Below, piece by piece: positions 18,722 to 28,160 of a stretch of DNA of 64,000 nt. The first letter of the stretch is position 1. Each line of letters opens with the position of its first letter. The position numbers were made by a program, and so were the translations under genes. The stretch spans positions 682,001 to 746,000 of the forward strand of contig NZ_CP159253.1 in the NCBI RefSeq assembly GCF_040438645.1, read 5' to 3'. Source of the DNA: Mesorhizobium sp. WSM2240 (lineage in GTDB: Bacteria; Pseudomonadota; Alphaproteobacteria; Rhizobiales; Rhizobiaceae). The notes beneath the pieces are model-generated. The model did no database searches, had not been told where the DNA came from, and was given only the letters and a program-made list of their open reading frames with translations.

Positions 18722-19705
18722 GGAATGACCGGCTTGTAGCGATTGATGTTGTTTGCCAGTCGCCTCTGGTTCTCCATGAACTCCTCCAGCCGATATAACC
18801 AGGATGGGCAGCCTGAAGGCAAACCTCCCAGTCGGCGATGGGGATCTTGGTCGTCCTTCGGGCGATAAACGCCATGGCGAATCCGCCCGCCTTCCACCCG
18901 CCTGCGGCCATAGACATACGCCCCGGCGTAGGCAAGATTTTCGAGAATGCTGAGAACCCGTGAACTGTCGGCCTGGCGCCACATGACAGGACCGAGGAGT
19001 GAGCGAACAGGCAGTGGCAGATCGTTCTTTCGCAGGTAGCGCATCACGGCCCGTGCACTGTGAAGCTCGCGGAATTTGGCGAAGACCAGGCTGAGCCTCG
19101 CCTGCACCTACTCATCGTGATTGAGAATTGATCTGGGTCCGAGCGGCCATGCGCCAGTCCGGCGGGAACGGGAAGGCGTAGCTCACCACGCGCCGCCTTC
19201 TGACGTTCGCCCTGATGGAGGCGCTGCCAGATCTGGTGCAGTTCCGCCTCGCTCATGATGCCGGACAAACCGAGCAGCAGGCGGTCATGGTAAGCGCAGG
19301 GATCGTAGAGAAGTTCGCCATCGGCAATGATGACGCCGAAGAGCGAGCACAAATCGAGGAGTTGATGCCAATTGCGGTTGTTGCGCGCTAGCCGGGAGGC
19401 ATCGAAGCTGATGACGAGACCGGCGTTCCCCAGTCCGATCTCTGCAATCAGCTTCTTGAAGCCGACCCGCTCAACGGTCCCGGCTCCGGATTTGCCAAGA
19501 TCTTCATCGATGACATGCTCGCGTTCATGCGGCCAGCCAAGAGCGACCGCGCGATCGACGAGGCGGTATTGCAGTTCCGTGCTTTCCTGATGATGCCGCA
19601 CCTGGTTCACGGAGGACTGGCGGACGTAAATGTATGCGAGCTTGCCGCGATGCGCAGCAGTGACGCACTCGTCCGGTCTATTCGACGCTCTCAACATGCC
19701 GATCC
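18722..19705 (-). pseudogene. Large serine recombinase of cassette 3 (frameshifted, truncated)
   Basis: The resolvase domain (KLAYIYVRQSSVNQVRHHQE, then SFDASRLARNNRNWHQLL and YHDRLLLGLSGIMSEAEL) is followed after a frameshift near 19,100 by the Recombinase domain (ILENLAYAGAYVYG). The protein stops at NNINRYKPV where the deleted IS6 element begins, so the zinc ribbon and C-terminus are lost. In its present state it also runs in frame with the upstream small ORF. Confidence 0.8.
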
Positions 19706-19892
19706 GCCGCTGTCGGCGCGCCCATCGATCGCATCCGCAAGAGAAGCCGCGCGAAGCCCTGCGCGCGATCTGCTTATGCCTCTCCACGGGCAAGTTGAGC
19801 CAAAGACTCGGCAGAGTGATGATACTCGGGTTCGGAACTTTGGTGGTGGGGGTCTGGGACGCGACACGATAAAGATTCGACTGGATGTTCAT
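19706..19892 (-). CDS. Small ORF of cassette 3, fused in frame to the recombinase
   Basis: The frame starts [20 protein letters not shown] and runs without a stop into the recombinase start near 19,700. In cassettes 1 and 2 the small ORF is a separate overlapping gene, so the fusion here probably follows from decay. The segment [18 protein letters not shown] is the part comparable with the other small ORFs. Confidence 0.4.
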
Positions 19893-20199
19893 CGCGAATC
19901 ACCTCCTTGATAGGGGAGGCAAACGTGCTGTTCAAATGGTGCAGCAATGTGAGCAGCGTTCGCACGTTGATGCGGGCCAACGCTTTCGAAGCGCCTTGTT
20001 CTTCCGGTGACGCCGCTGCAAGGTCGGTCACCGAGCGCCGAATTGAACGGCGGCGTCCGTCAGATAGTCGAACAACAACGAAAGCCGGACCGCGCGCAGA
20101 ACGGGACGACACGAGCTCCAGACGCTGACCCGCTAGGCCGTGACGCGGGCCGATGATCGTCAAATGAGACACCACCCCGTCGAGAATGACGGCAGCCTC
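19774..20199 (-). CDS. DUF5372-like protein of cassette 3
   Basis: The domain [20 protein letters not shown], then [20 protein letters not shown] and the C-terminal helix [17 protein letters not shown], resembles the first ORF of the other two cassettes. The frame past [14 protein letters not shown] probably is not native. Domain name tentative. Confidence 0.45.
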   Translation of the reverse strand, partial: EAAVILDGVVSHLTIIGPRHGLAGQRLELVSSRSARGPAFVVVRLSDGRRRSIRRSVTDLAAASPEEQGASKALARINVRTLLTLLHHLNSTFASPIKEVIRDEHPVESLSCRVPDPHHQSSEPEYHHSAESLAQLARGEA

Positions 20200-20201
20200 T
20201 G

Positions 20202-20570
20202 ATGTTTGGTTCGGCAATCAGGTCATGCCATTTGGCCACCGGGGCCTGGGCGGTGATGATGGTGGATTTGCGCCGATAGCGTTCCTCGACGATTTCGAAC
20301 AGGTGGAAGCGCTGCTGGTCGGTGAGGCTGTGGGTCCCGAAGTCGTCGAGAATGAGCAATTGGACGCGGGTGCGCTTGTCGATGAGGCGGGGAAAGCGGC
20401 CATCGAGGCGGGCGAGCGCCAGGTCCTCGAACAGGCGCGGCACGCGCACATAGAGCACGGAATGATCGAGCCTTGCGGCCTGGCGGCCGAAGGCGCAGGC
20501 CAACCGTTCGCCCTGGGCACGCGCTTGGTCGCTTTGCTGGCCGACGTTGGGCGCCCCGAGGCACGGGTTC
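20202..20570 (-). pseudogene. istB: IS21 istB (transposition ATPase) fragment
   Basis: The segment [20 protein letters not shown], then [20 protein letters not shown] (Walker B) and [20 protein letters not shown], is the AAA+ core of IstB. The Walker A region before it is degraded (GAPNVGQQ). The gene ends at the cassette 3 border; its last part is not present to the left. The upstream partner istA is absent. Confidence 0.8.
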
Positions 20571-20572
20571 GA

Positions 20573-22407
20573 TCAGAGAAAAGGTTCGGCGCGATGCTGC
20601 ACGATTGCGACAATACGATCCCGAATAAGATCCCCGTTGGGAGCCGCCTCCAGCGGTATGGCGACATGGGGAGCCGAGTCTAATGTCCGACGAGCGCAGT
20701 TTGCCATCATTTGCGCGGCACGGGAAACTGGCAGTTCGATCGTCCGCGCAAGCGTGAGAAAATCATCGGGGGTCAAACGGTCGTCCTTGCCATTGAGCTT
20801 TAACGCCATCGCGGTCGTGTTGGAGGCCCGGGAAAAGCCGGGTGGTTACCGCGTCGTAGACGGGGGCGAACCGGATTTGCGTGAAGCCATCGGCGCCGTC
20901 CTCGGCAATTTTGAGCAGAGCCAAGTTCTTCAGATGCATGTCGCCATCGGCGATCAGCCAGGCAAAGACAGCACGTTGGAACAGGATTTCTACGTCGGCA
21001 ACGGGATCGGTGGACAAGGCGCGCAAGCCGCGCGCCATTCGCTCCACGGTGCCATCGTATTTGCGGGCCGCCGGGAGCTCGAGGACCGAGCAGAAATCCT
21101 CTAGCGCAAGTCGCCGGATGTCGTTGTCGGAACGGCGAATGTCGAACCGTTCGATTAGTAGGGCAGGTGGCATCTGCTCGGGCATGCGCACGAGGGCCGC
21201 CTCCGGAACATCGAACGCGGCCTCGCGCGCGAGCATCAGACAAATCCATTCCACGATGGGCAGGTCGTCGAAACCGCTCGTCCCGGCAGGCTTCAGGACA
21301 TGGGTGAAAGGCTCAGTGATTGCTGGAACCAGATCACCGTCCTGCTTGAGGCACATCGGCGCCTTGATCTGGACGCCGGACAGCCGCGGTGTGTTTGCGT
21401 CCGCGAACAGGCGCGCAAGATTATCCTGGAAGGTATCCTCGGGGGAACGTCGGGTCGGCCCTTTGTATTGGCCAGTGAAGAGTCCGCCAGCCTGGAAGTG
21501 AGCAAGACGCCCTTGCAGAACATCCTGCGGGACAGTTGCCAAGTCGACGGACCCGTCGACGATCGTTATGTTGGACATGTAGCGACGGCTCGTCCGGAGT
21601 GTTTCCCGTTCATCGCGATCATCGAGAACGTGTGCTAGCCAGCCTTCCGGAAGGAGCGACTCGATAAAAGGGGGGAGGCTGCCTGGGCGGATCGAGCGGA
21701 TCAATGGCGGCTGTCGACCTTCGACCGGCGTCCAGCGCCATTCCACACCATCATGGATCAGTCGGCCGACACGTTCACCGTGCCAAGCTACGACGAGATC
21801 AATTTGCGCCTTGTTGACGGGTGCCTGGGCCGGTCGAGCCGCGTTGAGAAAGGCTTCTGCGGCTGCGGCCTCGCGAGTCCATCGGTTGGCCCGCGCCAGC
21901 GCCCAAATAGCATCGGCCGCAGAGCGTGCATTTCCGTACTCTTCGATCAACCGATCTGCGATGCTTCGGCGCATAGCAGGGTCGATTGCACTTGCGTGTT
22001 CGCTTCGTAGACGGAAAGCTTCCAGAAAACGCTGTGCCGGGTGATGAGGCCGTTATATGGAACTCGCCCATGTCGTCGCCAACGATGACCGGTACCGTCG
22101 AGGGGTTGTCAGGTGCCTGGTTCTGTATGATTTCGAGCCCCCGGATTCGGCTTCGCTGGTTGCGACGCCCACTTAGGAAGAGTCGGCCGTCAACTGTAGG
22201 CGCGAGCTGGAACGCACTCGGGCCCGACAAAAAGGCGTGGGGATAAAGGTAGGCAGCGATGCGGACGGCGTGGTCCATCACCGTCTTGTCTACGTCATCG
22301 TTGGCGTCAACATAGACGCCGCGGAGCAAGCTCACGAGCGTGCCCGCCTGCGCAGCCATATAGGCTCGGTGCCTGTCGAGATGTTCACCGACTAGATGGA
22401 GCGACAT
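20573..22407 (-). pseudogene. AbiEi-like/HipA-like kinase fusion, two frameshifts
   Basis: Three frames add up to one protein of about 610 residues. The N-terminus (GTLVSLLRGVYVDANDDVDK, then LSGPSAFQLAPTVDGRLFLSG) resembles AbiEi-type antitoxin domains fused to HipA. The HipA-like body runs from about 22,055 to 20,815 with THVLKPAGTSGFDDLPIVE, LLIERFDIRR and LIADGDMHLKNLAL, the kinase-type HipA motifs. The C-terminus MALKLNGKDDRLTPDDFLTL lies in a third frame from 20,809. One-base changes near 22,055 and 20,812 break it. A HipB-like antitoxin gene is not adjacent, which fits a self-contained fusion. Confidence 0.7.
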
Positions 22408-22530
22408 GACTTTCCCGTTTTTCAGATGCGCGAAAGTTATATCGGATTCGCCCGTCTGTCAGCGAAAATGTTCCCGATAAGCCGTCAAAGGTCTATAATC
22501 ACCTACAATCTCCTTTTTCGAGGAGGCAGT

Positions 22531-22558
22531 TTGCGAATATTCGCGATTCGTGTCATAA
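22531..22558 (+). promoter_or_regulatory. Putative promoter with a 12-bp palindrome upstream of the HTH gene
   Basis: TTGCGA at 22532-22537 and CATAAA at 22553-22558 are spaced near the ideal for a sigma-70 promoter. The perfect palindrome GCGAATATTCGC at 22533-22544 overlaps the -35 box. It is a plausible operator for the HTH protein encoded just downstream. This is read from sequence only. Confidence 0.4.
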
Positions 22559-22603
22559 AAGAGTGGAAAAGAGAAAGATCACATCGCCCACTCCATTCCC
22601 GCC

Positions 22604-22774
22604 GACGTGCTCAAACATGTTAGAGACGCCAGTGGCATGAGCCAAGCGACTCTCGCACGCGCGATGGGCACTGTTCCCAGCGTGCTCTCCAAATTGGAGA
22701 AGGCAGACGAGGTCGAGCCGGAAATTGCCGAACGCTACTTGGCCGCGATCGGCACCCAGACCGCAACCGAGTGA
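22604..22774 (+). CDS. Small HTH (Xre-like) protein
   Basis: The frame encodes VLKHVRDASGMSQATLARAM followed by GTVPSVLSKLEKADEVEPEI, a complete HTH_3-like fold of about 55 residues. The start is unclear: GTG at 22604 keeps the whole HTH, while the ATG at 22637 would lose the first helix. The stop overlaps the start of the next gene (GAGTGA), so the two genes are translationally coupled. A role as repressor of its own operon is likely from the palindromic promoter, but inferred. Confidence 0.55.
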   Translation, partial: DVLKHVRDASGMSQATLARAMGTVPSVLSKLEKADEVEPEIAERYLAAIGTQTATE

Positions 22775-24511
22775 GCGAACACTATGCGCGAAACTGGTTG
22801 CGCGCAAAGCCACCGTCCTTCCTGCATCCCGACCGAGAAGCGCTTTGGACTATCGATAGGGCCGCCCGAGACCTCCTCGCCTTCCAGGAACAAATGACGG
22901 ACCCGATCCTGCGCGGACCGATCGATCTGCTTCGGAATGAACTTCAGATAACGGAAGCCTATCTGGACCGTCGTGACCACATTATGGCCTGGGTAGGGGA
23001 CATCGGCGTCGGAAAGACCATGGCGCTCACCTATGCAGTTGGTCTCCTGGTTGGCGATGGCCGCAGCGGACGCCGGCCTGCGTTCCCAGTGGGGCCTGGG
23101 CGTACTACGGTTTGCGAAACGGCCATACGCGTCGCACCTACATTTGGTGTTCTTGTTGATACCGTCACGGAGGAGGAGGTCGTTCGACTGACGAAACAAT
23201 TGGTCGCCAGTCTCGTGCCTGGTGCGAGTAGCGGCGGGCTGTCAGCCGAACTAGGCCGTCTGATCCGCAATATGGCTGGCATGAAGCCGGTCAGTCACAT
23301 GGAAAATGATGAGCCAATTACCAAGGACCCAATTGTTGACCTTCTGAAAGAGGGCCTTGGTATCGACGAGGTTACCGATCGAATTGTGGGCGGAATGAGT
23401 CTGGCCGCTCGAAAGGAACGCCAGATGATCCTTCCGGAGGGGCGAGAGGATGGCCTGCTTTGGGTGTCAAATCTGGTATCGGCGATCAATAACGGTGCGG
23501 AGCCGCGCTTCAGTATCCCTCGACGCATCACCGTCCTGATGCCCTCGAACAATCTTAGTGCTGATGGTCAGACCCTGTCCGTCATCGATACTCGCGGCGT
23601 TGAAGGCGTAACCCAGCGTCCTGATATCACCATGTACGCAGAGGATTCTCGGACTCTCCTAGTACTCTGCACCAAATTTGCAGATGCCCCGAATACGACC
23701 GTCCAACGTCATCTTCAGGAATCGCAAGACGCGGCATCCGATGCAGCTGAGCGCCATCGACAATGCATCCTTGTCTTGCCGCGCGGCGACGAAGCCCTTG
23801 AAACGCCCGGCCTTGACGGTCCCGTTATCTCCCGTCAGCAGGGCTACAGCCTTCGACGCAAGGAGATTGAACAGGCTCTGGCGAATGCGGGCCTACCGCC
23901 GACGCCGGTTTACTTCTTCGATGCAAAAAACGACAGCAAGATCTGGACGGCTCTTCGCGGTCAAATCGCCCACATGCGGGCTGCCTATGCCACTCGCGGC
24001 GTGAATGCGGCAGACGGCGTTCGAAACATGATCGAGAATGTCGATGTCGTTCGCACAACCGAAGCACGTCGGGACATGGAGCAGGATTTGGCGCGCGTCC
24101 TGCACGCGGTCAGCGACCTTCCAGAAACAGTGCGACCTGCCTACCAGAACCTCATCGACCAGCTTGCGGTGGGGCATCACAGTTCAATTGCCGCCTCGAT
24201 CTATCGTCGAGGCGATTGGGAGAATTTCCAGGTTGACCACATCTTGGGTACCGGTGTCCGGGTCGATGCCAATTTGCGTTCGCAAGCTCTTGTGCAACGT
24301 ATCGAGCACAAGCTGATGGATCTCGAAAGCAATGAAGATCTTGAAGCGATCGGCCAGAATCTAAGGGCACTTCGTGCGCGGCTAGGCGAGAGCCGACAAG
24401 AGTTTCTGGCGGCTGCGCGCACTATCGGCCGCGACGCCTATGGTGAACTGTTGTCGGACGCGGATATCTGGACACGAACGGCGGAGCGTTACGGTGTAGG
24501 GTCTGGGGACA

Positions 24512-25474
24512 TCATTTCAGCTGGGCCAGAGCGGTGTCTAGCCGGAAATCGGCAACCCTGATGCGCTCGCGGCTGCCGTCGTAGGCCGTCTCAACAGCTT
24601 CGCCGAGAGGAGTCTTGTCGAGGAGTTCGCACACACGGTCGATGGGTGACATGCCGCCCAGCGCGGTGTGCGGCCGGTGCCAATTCCAGTGATGCTGCCA
24701 CTCAGATAGCTTCGCCTCGATCTCCGGATCCTTCGGATTAACCGTGTCCCAGAATTCTTCCCGATCAGCGCGGTGCGTCCGCTCGATCTTGCCGTTCAGA
24801 TGGGGCGACCGGGGCGGGATCGGCCGAAACTTGATGGCCCAATCCATCAAGCGCTGCTGAACCGCCTCGGCGAAGAATTCACGACCGCGATCGGTTTGGA
24901 TCCGCTGGATCGGAAACGGCATCTCCTCGATGACCCGCTCCAGAAAGTCGAGGGTGTTGGCGCCCGTGGCGCGGCTGTAGACGCCGAGCACCTTGTAGCG
25001 GCTGCAATCGTCGATCGCGGTATACTGATAGACGCCTGGCCTGATCTTGCAGACGTCCATTTGGACACGGTCTCCGGGGATGGGGCGGCTGTAGCGTCGT
25101 TCGCCCTTGCGCCACCGTCGCGGCCGCTTCAGCACCTGCTCGCCATGGCGGACGAGCGTCCGATGGATGGTGTCGAGTGACAGCGTCAGGTCGTGCTGCC
25201 GGATCAGCTCGTTGCGCAGTTGCTTGACCCCGAGCCGCCGCTCTCGGCGCAGCAATAGGATAAGTGCTTCCTGGTCGGCAAAGACCTTCTGGGTCGCCAG
25301 ACGATGTGGGCGTCGGCTGTGATCGACAAGGCCAGCCTCGCCATCCGCTTGGTAGCGGCGCCACCACTTGCGCAGGGTGGGTCGGGAGATGCCGCAGCGG
25401 CGGCACACCAGTCCGGCATCCCCGGTCTTGGCATAAAGCTCGACCCACGCGAGACGTGCCTTTGTCAGATCCAT
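24512..25474 (-). CDS. IS481-family transposase
   Basis: The 320-residue protein has an N-terminal HTH (CRRCGISRPTLRKWWRRY) and the rve integrase core with DVCKIRPGVYQYTAIDD, QTDRGREFFAEAVQQ and PHLNGKIERTHRADREEFWD carrying the third acidic residue. It is intact, and the element is flanked by a perfect target duplication, so it is probably active. Confidence 0.92.
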   Translation of the reverse strand: MDLTKARLAWVELYAKTGDAGLVCRRCGISRPTLRKWWRRYQADGEAGLVDHSRRPHRLATQKVFADQEALILLLRRERRLGVKQLRNELIRQHDLTLSLDTIHRTLVRHGEQVLKRPRRWRKGERRYSRPIPGDRVQMDVCKIRPGVYQYTAIDDCSRYKVLGVYSRATGANTLDFLERVIEEMPFPIQRIQTDRGREFFAEAVQQRLMDWAIKFRPIPPRSPHLNGKIERTHRADREEFWDTVNPKDPEIEAKLSEWQHHWNWHRPHTALGGMSPIDRVCELLDKTPLGEAVETAYDGSRERIRVADFRLDTALAQLK

Positions 25475-25494
25475 AGCTTTCCTCGCCTCTTAAG

Positions 25495-25540
25495 CTGTGG
25501 ACCTGTGGACAGCGCTCCTGCGCTGCCCACAGGTCCACAG
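25495..25540. other. 46-bp near-perfect hairpin inside IS481
   Basis: CTGTGGACCTGTGG at 25495-25508 pairs with the reverse complement near 25526-25540, with an inner CAGCGC/GCGCTG stem and a TCCT loop. It lies between the transposase start and the right terminal repeat. It could act as a structure that blocks read-through transcription or as an internal transposase site. Confidence 0.6.
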
Positions 25541-25869
25541 CAGCAACAGGATCAGCATCGCATCGCAGAGGCTCATCTGACGATCGGAAAGTTGAAACGA
25601 TGTCGTCGGACCTCACAGTTACGGTCAAGGGGCCGGGTACAAACGCGACATCACGGCCGCGTGGCGCAATTGGTTCGAAACAACCGAGGGCGTGCGCCAG
25701 ACGGCCGCAAAGGTTAGCGAGCGCCTTCAAGATGCCTGGAGCGTCTGGTTACTCGAACCACTCATGCGCGCGACGAGAGTTCAGCCTGACGGCGAGCCTA
25801 ACGGAGACTAGCTGCCCAACTTCATGCTGACAACCAAACGCCGAATTGGCAAAACGCGTGACTAGCTGG

Positions 25870-26440
25870 CGCTGTCACCTGAAGAATCATCGAAAAGCAG
25901 CTGTTTGCGGCCGTCCACGGGCTCGCCCCCAAGGATGTGGCGTTTCACAAGTTCATACACACGTCTCACATACTCGACTTTGTCCTTCGACAGCGGGCCT
26001 TTTTCCGCATGGTGCGTTACGATGCGTGCCTTGTTGACTTTGCCAATCCGACGGACGAGCGTCGCCTTGGCATCCTGACCGTAGAAATTGTAGCGATTCT
26101 TGAAAAGCTCCCAATTGCTGTCATGAAGGACAATGCCAAGATAGTCGATTAGATACAGATAGCGCCAGCGCTCGTGCTCGCCATTGTCATTGTTATAGTT
26201 CTTGTCGGCTTCAATCCGAATTGCCTTTGGGACGCCGGATGGCCACCACGCACTTTCTCCTCACCAAACTTGGCCTTCAGGGTGCAGGCGGCCGGCGTGC
26301 TGGGGGCAGCGACGGTGTCCACCGAGGCGGTTGTCGCGCATTTCGAGATCGTCATCCGCCAGTTGGCCGTCGCCTGCCGCGTAGCCGTTGCGGTAGAGGT
26401 CGCGAGGCCCGCAATATGGTCAGCGTCCCGAGAGAAACTA
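25870..26440 (-). pseudogene. Remnant of an unrecognised gene, C-terminal part
   Basis: The minus strand encodes a good-looking stretch: [20 protein letters not shown], then [20 protein letters not shown], ending with VEYVRRVYELVKRHIL and a stop near 25,870. A TGA and a frame change near 26,260 separate it from an upstream piece ([13 protein letters not shown]). It is convergent with the GTPase-like gene. I do not recognise the family; it might be a lost partner of that system, but nothing shows this directly. Confidence 0.45.
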
Positions 26441-26457
26441 TAGCCCGTGCAGAACCC

Positions 26458-26821
26458 TTAGCGACGGGCCGCTGCATGCATGCACGCGGAGAGTTCGCCG
26501 AGATCGAACGGCTTGACCAGATCATCGTCGGAACCTGCGTTGAGCCCCTCGATGCCATTCGAGATCTGATAGCGGGCCGTCAGGATGATGACCGGAGTCG
26601 CCATTCTGCCACTTACGCATCTCCCGCAGGTAGTCGATATCGTTGCCGTCTGGCAGGTTAAGTTTGAGCAGGACAAGCTCGTAGGCGGCCACAGCTCCAG
26701 CTGCGTAATCCCGCGCTTCGGACAGGCTCTTGGCCCAGTCGACCGCGTGGCCACCCGCCGCCACATGTTCGCGCACAGCACTGCCAAGGGCCTTGTCTTC
26801 AATGAGCAGCATTCGCATCAG
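26458..26821 (-). pseudogene. OmpR-type response regulator, receiver domain only, frameshifted
   Basis: MRMLLIEDKALGSAVREHVA and LVLLKLNLPDGNDIDYLREM in one frame, then TPVIILTARYQISNGIEGLN and DDDLVKPFDLGEL in another, make up a receiver domain with the IEDK acidic pocket, the conserved threonine and the lysine of VKPF. The usual phospho-acceptor aspartate position reads KLNLPDG, where LDLxLPDG is normal, so the acceptor appears replaced by Asn. The DNA-binding domain is missing. Confidence 0.7.
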
Positions 26822-26835
26822 GTATCCCGGCTTCC

Positions 26836-26898
26836 AGTTCGAGGGCAAGACTCTTCCCTTATTGACAGACCCTGACACCACGCTGAACCGCCGTCGCG
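26836..26898 (+). repeat. 63-bp repeat, copy 2 (copy 1 at 11187-11249)
   Basis: It matches copy 1 in the same orientation at about 86 percent by eye. It lies immediately upstream of the response-regulator relic. From 26,900 to 27,220 I see no further gene. Confidence 0.6.
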
Positions 26899-27221
26899 CA
26901 AAATCGCCGGAAGCTTTCAGGTTGCCGTCAGCTTCGGTTGGCAGAAGGGCAGTTATTGGAATAACCCAATAGAGGCCGTTATGCAGACCGTCCCGATCTC
27001 AGCAGTTTTTCTAACGTGACCACCGTCGGCGCTGCACTGGCCGGCAGGAAATGCGACGTGCCGATCGCCGAATGCAACTCCGCGAAGCGCCACAGACGCC
27101 CGGTCATCGTCCGCGGAAAGATGTCATTGCGGGCGCAAAAGCCCACAGAGATCGCGGTGCCGCGGGCGATCTGATGTCTCCCAGAATCCCTATAAGCAAC
27201 TTTTGTGTCGAGGAGGACAGT

Positions 27222-27488
27222 ATGTGGTATAAGACGGTGATGGTGGTCGCCCTGGCCGCAGTCTGCACAGGCTGCATGACGGCGGAAGACCTCCGTGCCG
27301 CGGACGAAGCGGAATGCCGGTACTACGGCTTCGTCGGGAAGAACGATGCCTTCGCCGAATGTCTGCAGCGCATCGATCTCGCGCGCCGCGCGGACCTGAG
27401 AAGCGCGTCGGATTTCGATCCTTGGGACCGGCCGGTGATGTATCGTCGGGTCATCATCCGGCCACGTCCCATTGTGATATTTCCCTGA
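27222..27488 (+). CDS. Small lipoprotein
   Basis: The 88-residue protein starts MWYKTVMVVALAAVCTGC, a short lipoprotein signal peptide with a lipobox ending at Cys18. The ATG is preceded by GAGGAGG, a strong ribosome binding site. The mature part has a few cysteines and a basic C-terminus ending in VIIRPRPIVIFP. Such small lipoproteins are common in rhizobia and have no known function. It appears intact among decayed neighbours. Confidence 0.6.
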   Translation: MWYKTVMVVALAAVCTGCMTAEDLRAADEAECRYYGFVGKNDAFAECLQRIDLARRADLRSASDFDPWDRPVMYRRVIIRPRPIVIFP

Positions 27489-27609
27489 TTTTCTTGTACG
27501 GAAGCTAACATGGCTTTCGCTCCTCCCGTAGGGTGAGCAGCGTCGTAGACGCTAAGCTGAAATCTCGTCCATCCCGCCCGTCTCGCAGCCGCTTCAGGGG
27601 AGGGGACTT

Positions 27610-27790
27610 TCTAGAGCCCGGACGCCTTGGTGAAGACGCGGAACCAATCACGCCGCCGCTGATATTTGCCGGTCATCTCGGTCGAGGCGTGGCCGAGCTG
27701 CTTCTGGACGTAGCGCTCGTCGACTTACGCCGAAGAGGCAAGGCCGGCCTGCAGTGAGTGGCGGGAAACTTCTTCTCTCATCCGCCCTCC
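27610..27790 (-). pseudogene. Tyrosine recombinase (phage-type integrase), C-terminal relic
   Basis: The minus strand encodes HSLQAGLASSA, a stop, then VDERYVQKQLGHASTEMTGK and YQRRRDWFRVFTKASGL. This is the C-terminal catalytic end of an integrase with LGHAS and the catalytic Tyr in GKYQRR. The rest of the gene is missing. It may be a relic of island or ICE integration. Confidence 0.6.
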
Positions 27791-28160
27791 GAAAGGTCGT
27801 CGCGGACGCCAGCAGCCAAGAATTCTTCGCGGTCGACTTGGCAGAGTCGTCTGCTCGTCGTCTGGACGGACGTTTCCCGAACGGCTCCACGCTCCAGATC
27901 GGCGGTATGGCCGGCACTGATGTATAGAGCGGGAGCGGCAAAAAAAAATGCCGCCAGCCGTTCGACCACTTTCTCCAATGGTGCTGATCCGGGACATCCC
28001 CTCCCGTTGCACATCGTAAGCAATCCCTCCGAGCATTAGGGACAAGGATAACCCTTGGCACAGGAAATGCTAATTTTCGCATTTGGGTCCATTCAGCAAT
28101 TCGAGGGTCACACCTCCGCCGCATCCGCAGAAAACTGAGTAGCCAGAAAAGGACGCAGAG

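Larger units (their letters stand above)
18722..20201 (-). mobile_element. Serine-recombinase cassette 3 remnant, inserted in IS21 istB
   Basis: The gene order DUF5372-like ORF, small ORF, recombinase matches cassettes 1 and 2. The right end keeps the signature: TCATTCTCGACGG on the minus strand ending at 20189, then 10 nt, then the crossover dinucleotide at 20200-20201. There the istB fragment begins. The left end has been lost to an IS6 derivative. Confidence 0.65.
24495..25617 (-). mobile_element. IS481-family insertion sequence with 7-bp target duplication
   Basis: The ends TGTAGGGTCTGGGGACATCA (24495, plus strand) and TGTGAGGTCCGACGACATCG (25617, minus strand) are terminal inverted repeats. 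The target duplication GTTACGG is perfect at 24488-24494 and 25618-25624. The element is 1,123 bp long and its transposase is intact, so the insertion looks recent. Confidence 0.92.
22771..25811 (+). pseudogene. GTPase-like P-loop protein (636 residues) interrupted by IS481
   Basis: With the IS removed, bases 22771-24494 and 25625-25811 give one uninterrupted frame of 636 residues from a GTG start. GDIGVGKT at 76-83 is a P-loop, DTRG at 272-275 fits a G3 motif and TKFAD at 300-304 fits a G4 motif. This suggests a GTPase of the TRAFAC class, perhaps dynamin-like, followed by a long helical C-terminal part. It is coupled to a small HTH gene. IS481 splits it after residue 574, so only a truncated protein with an IS-encoded tail can be made now. 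No named family is claimed. Confidence 0.65.
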
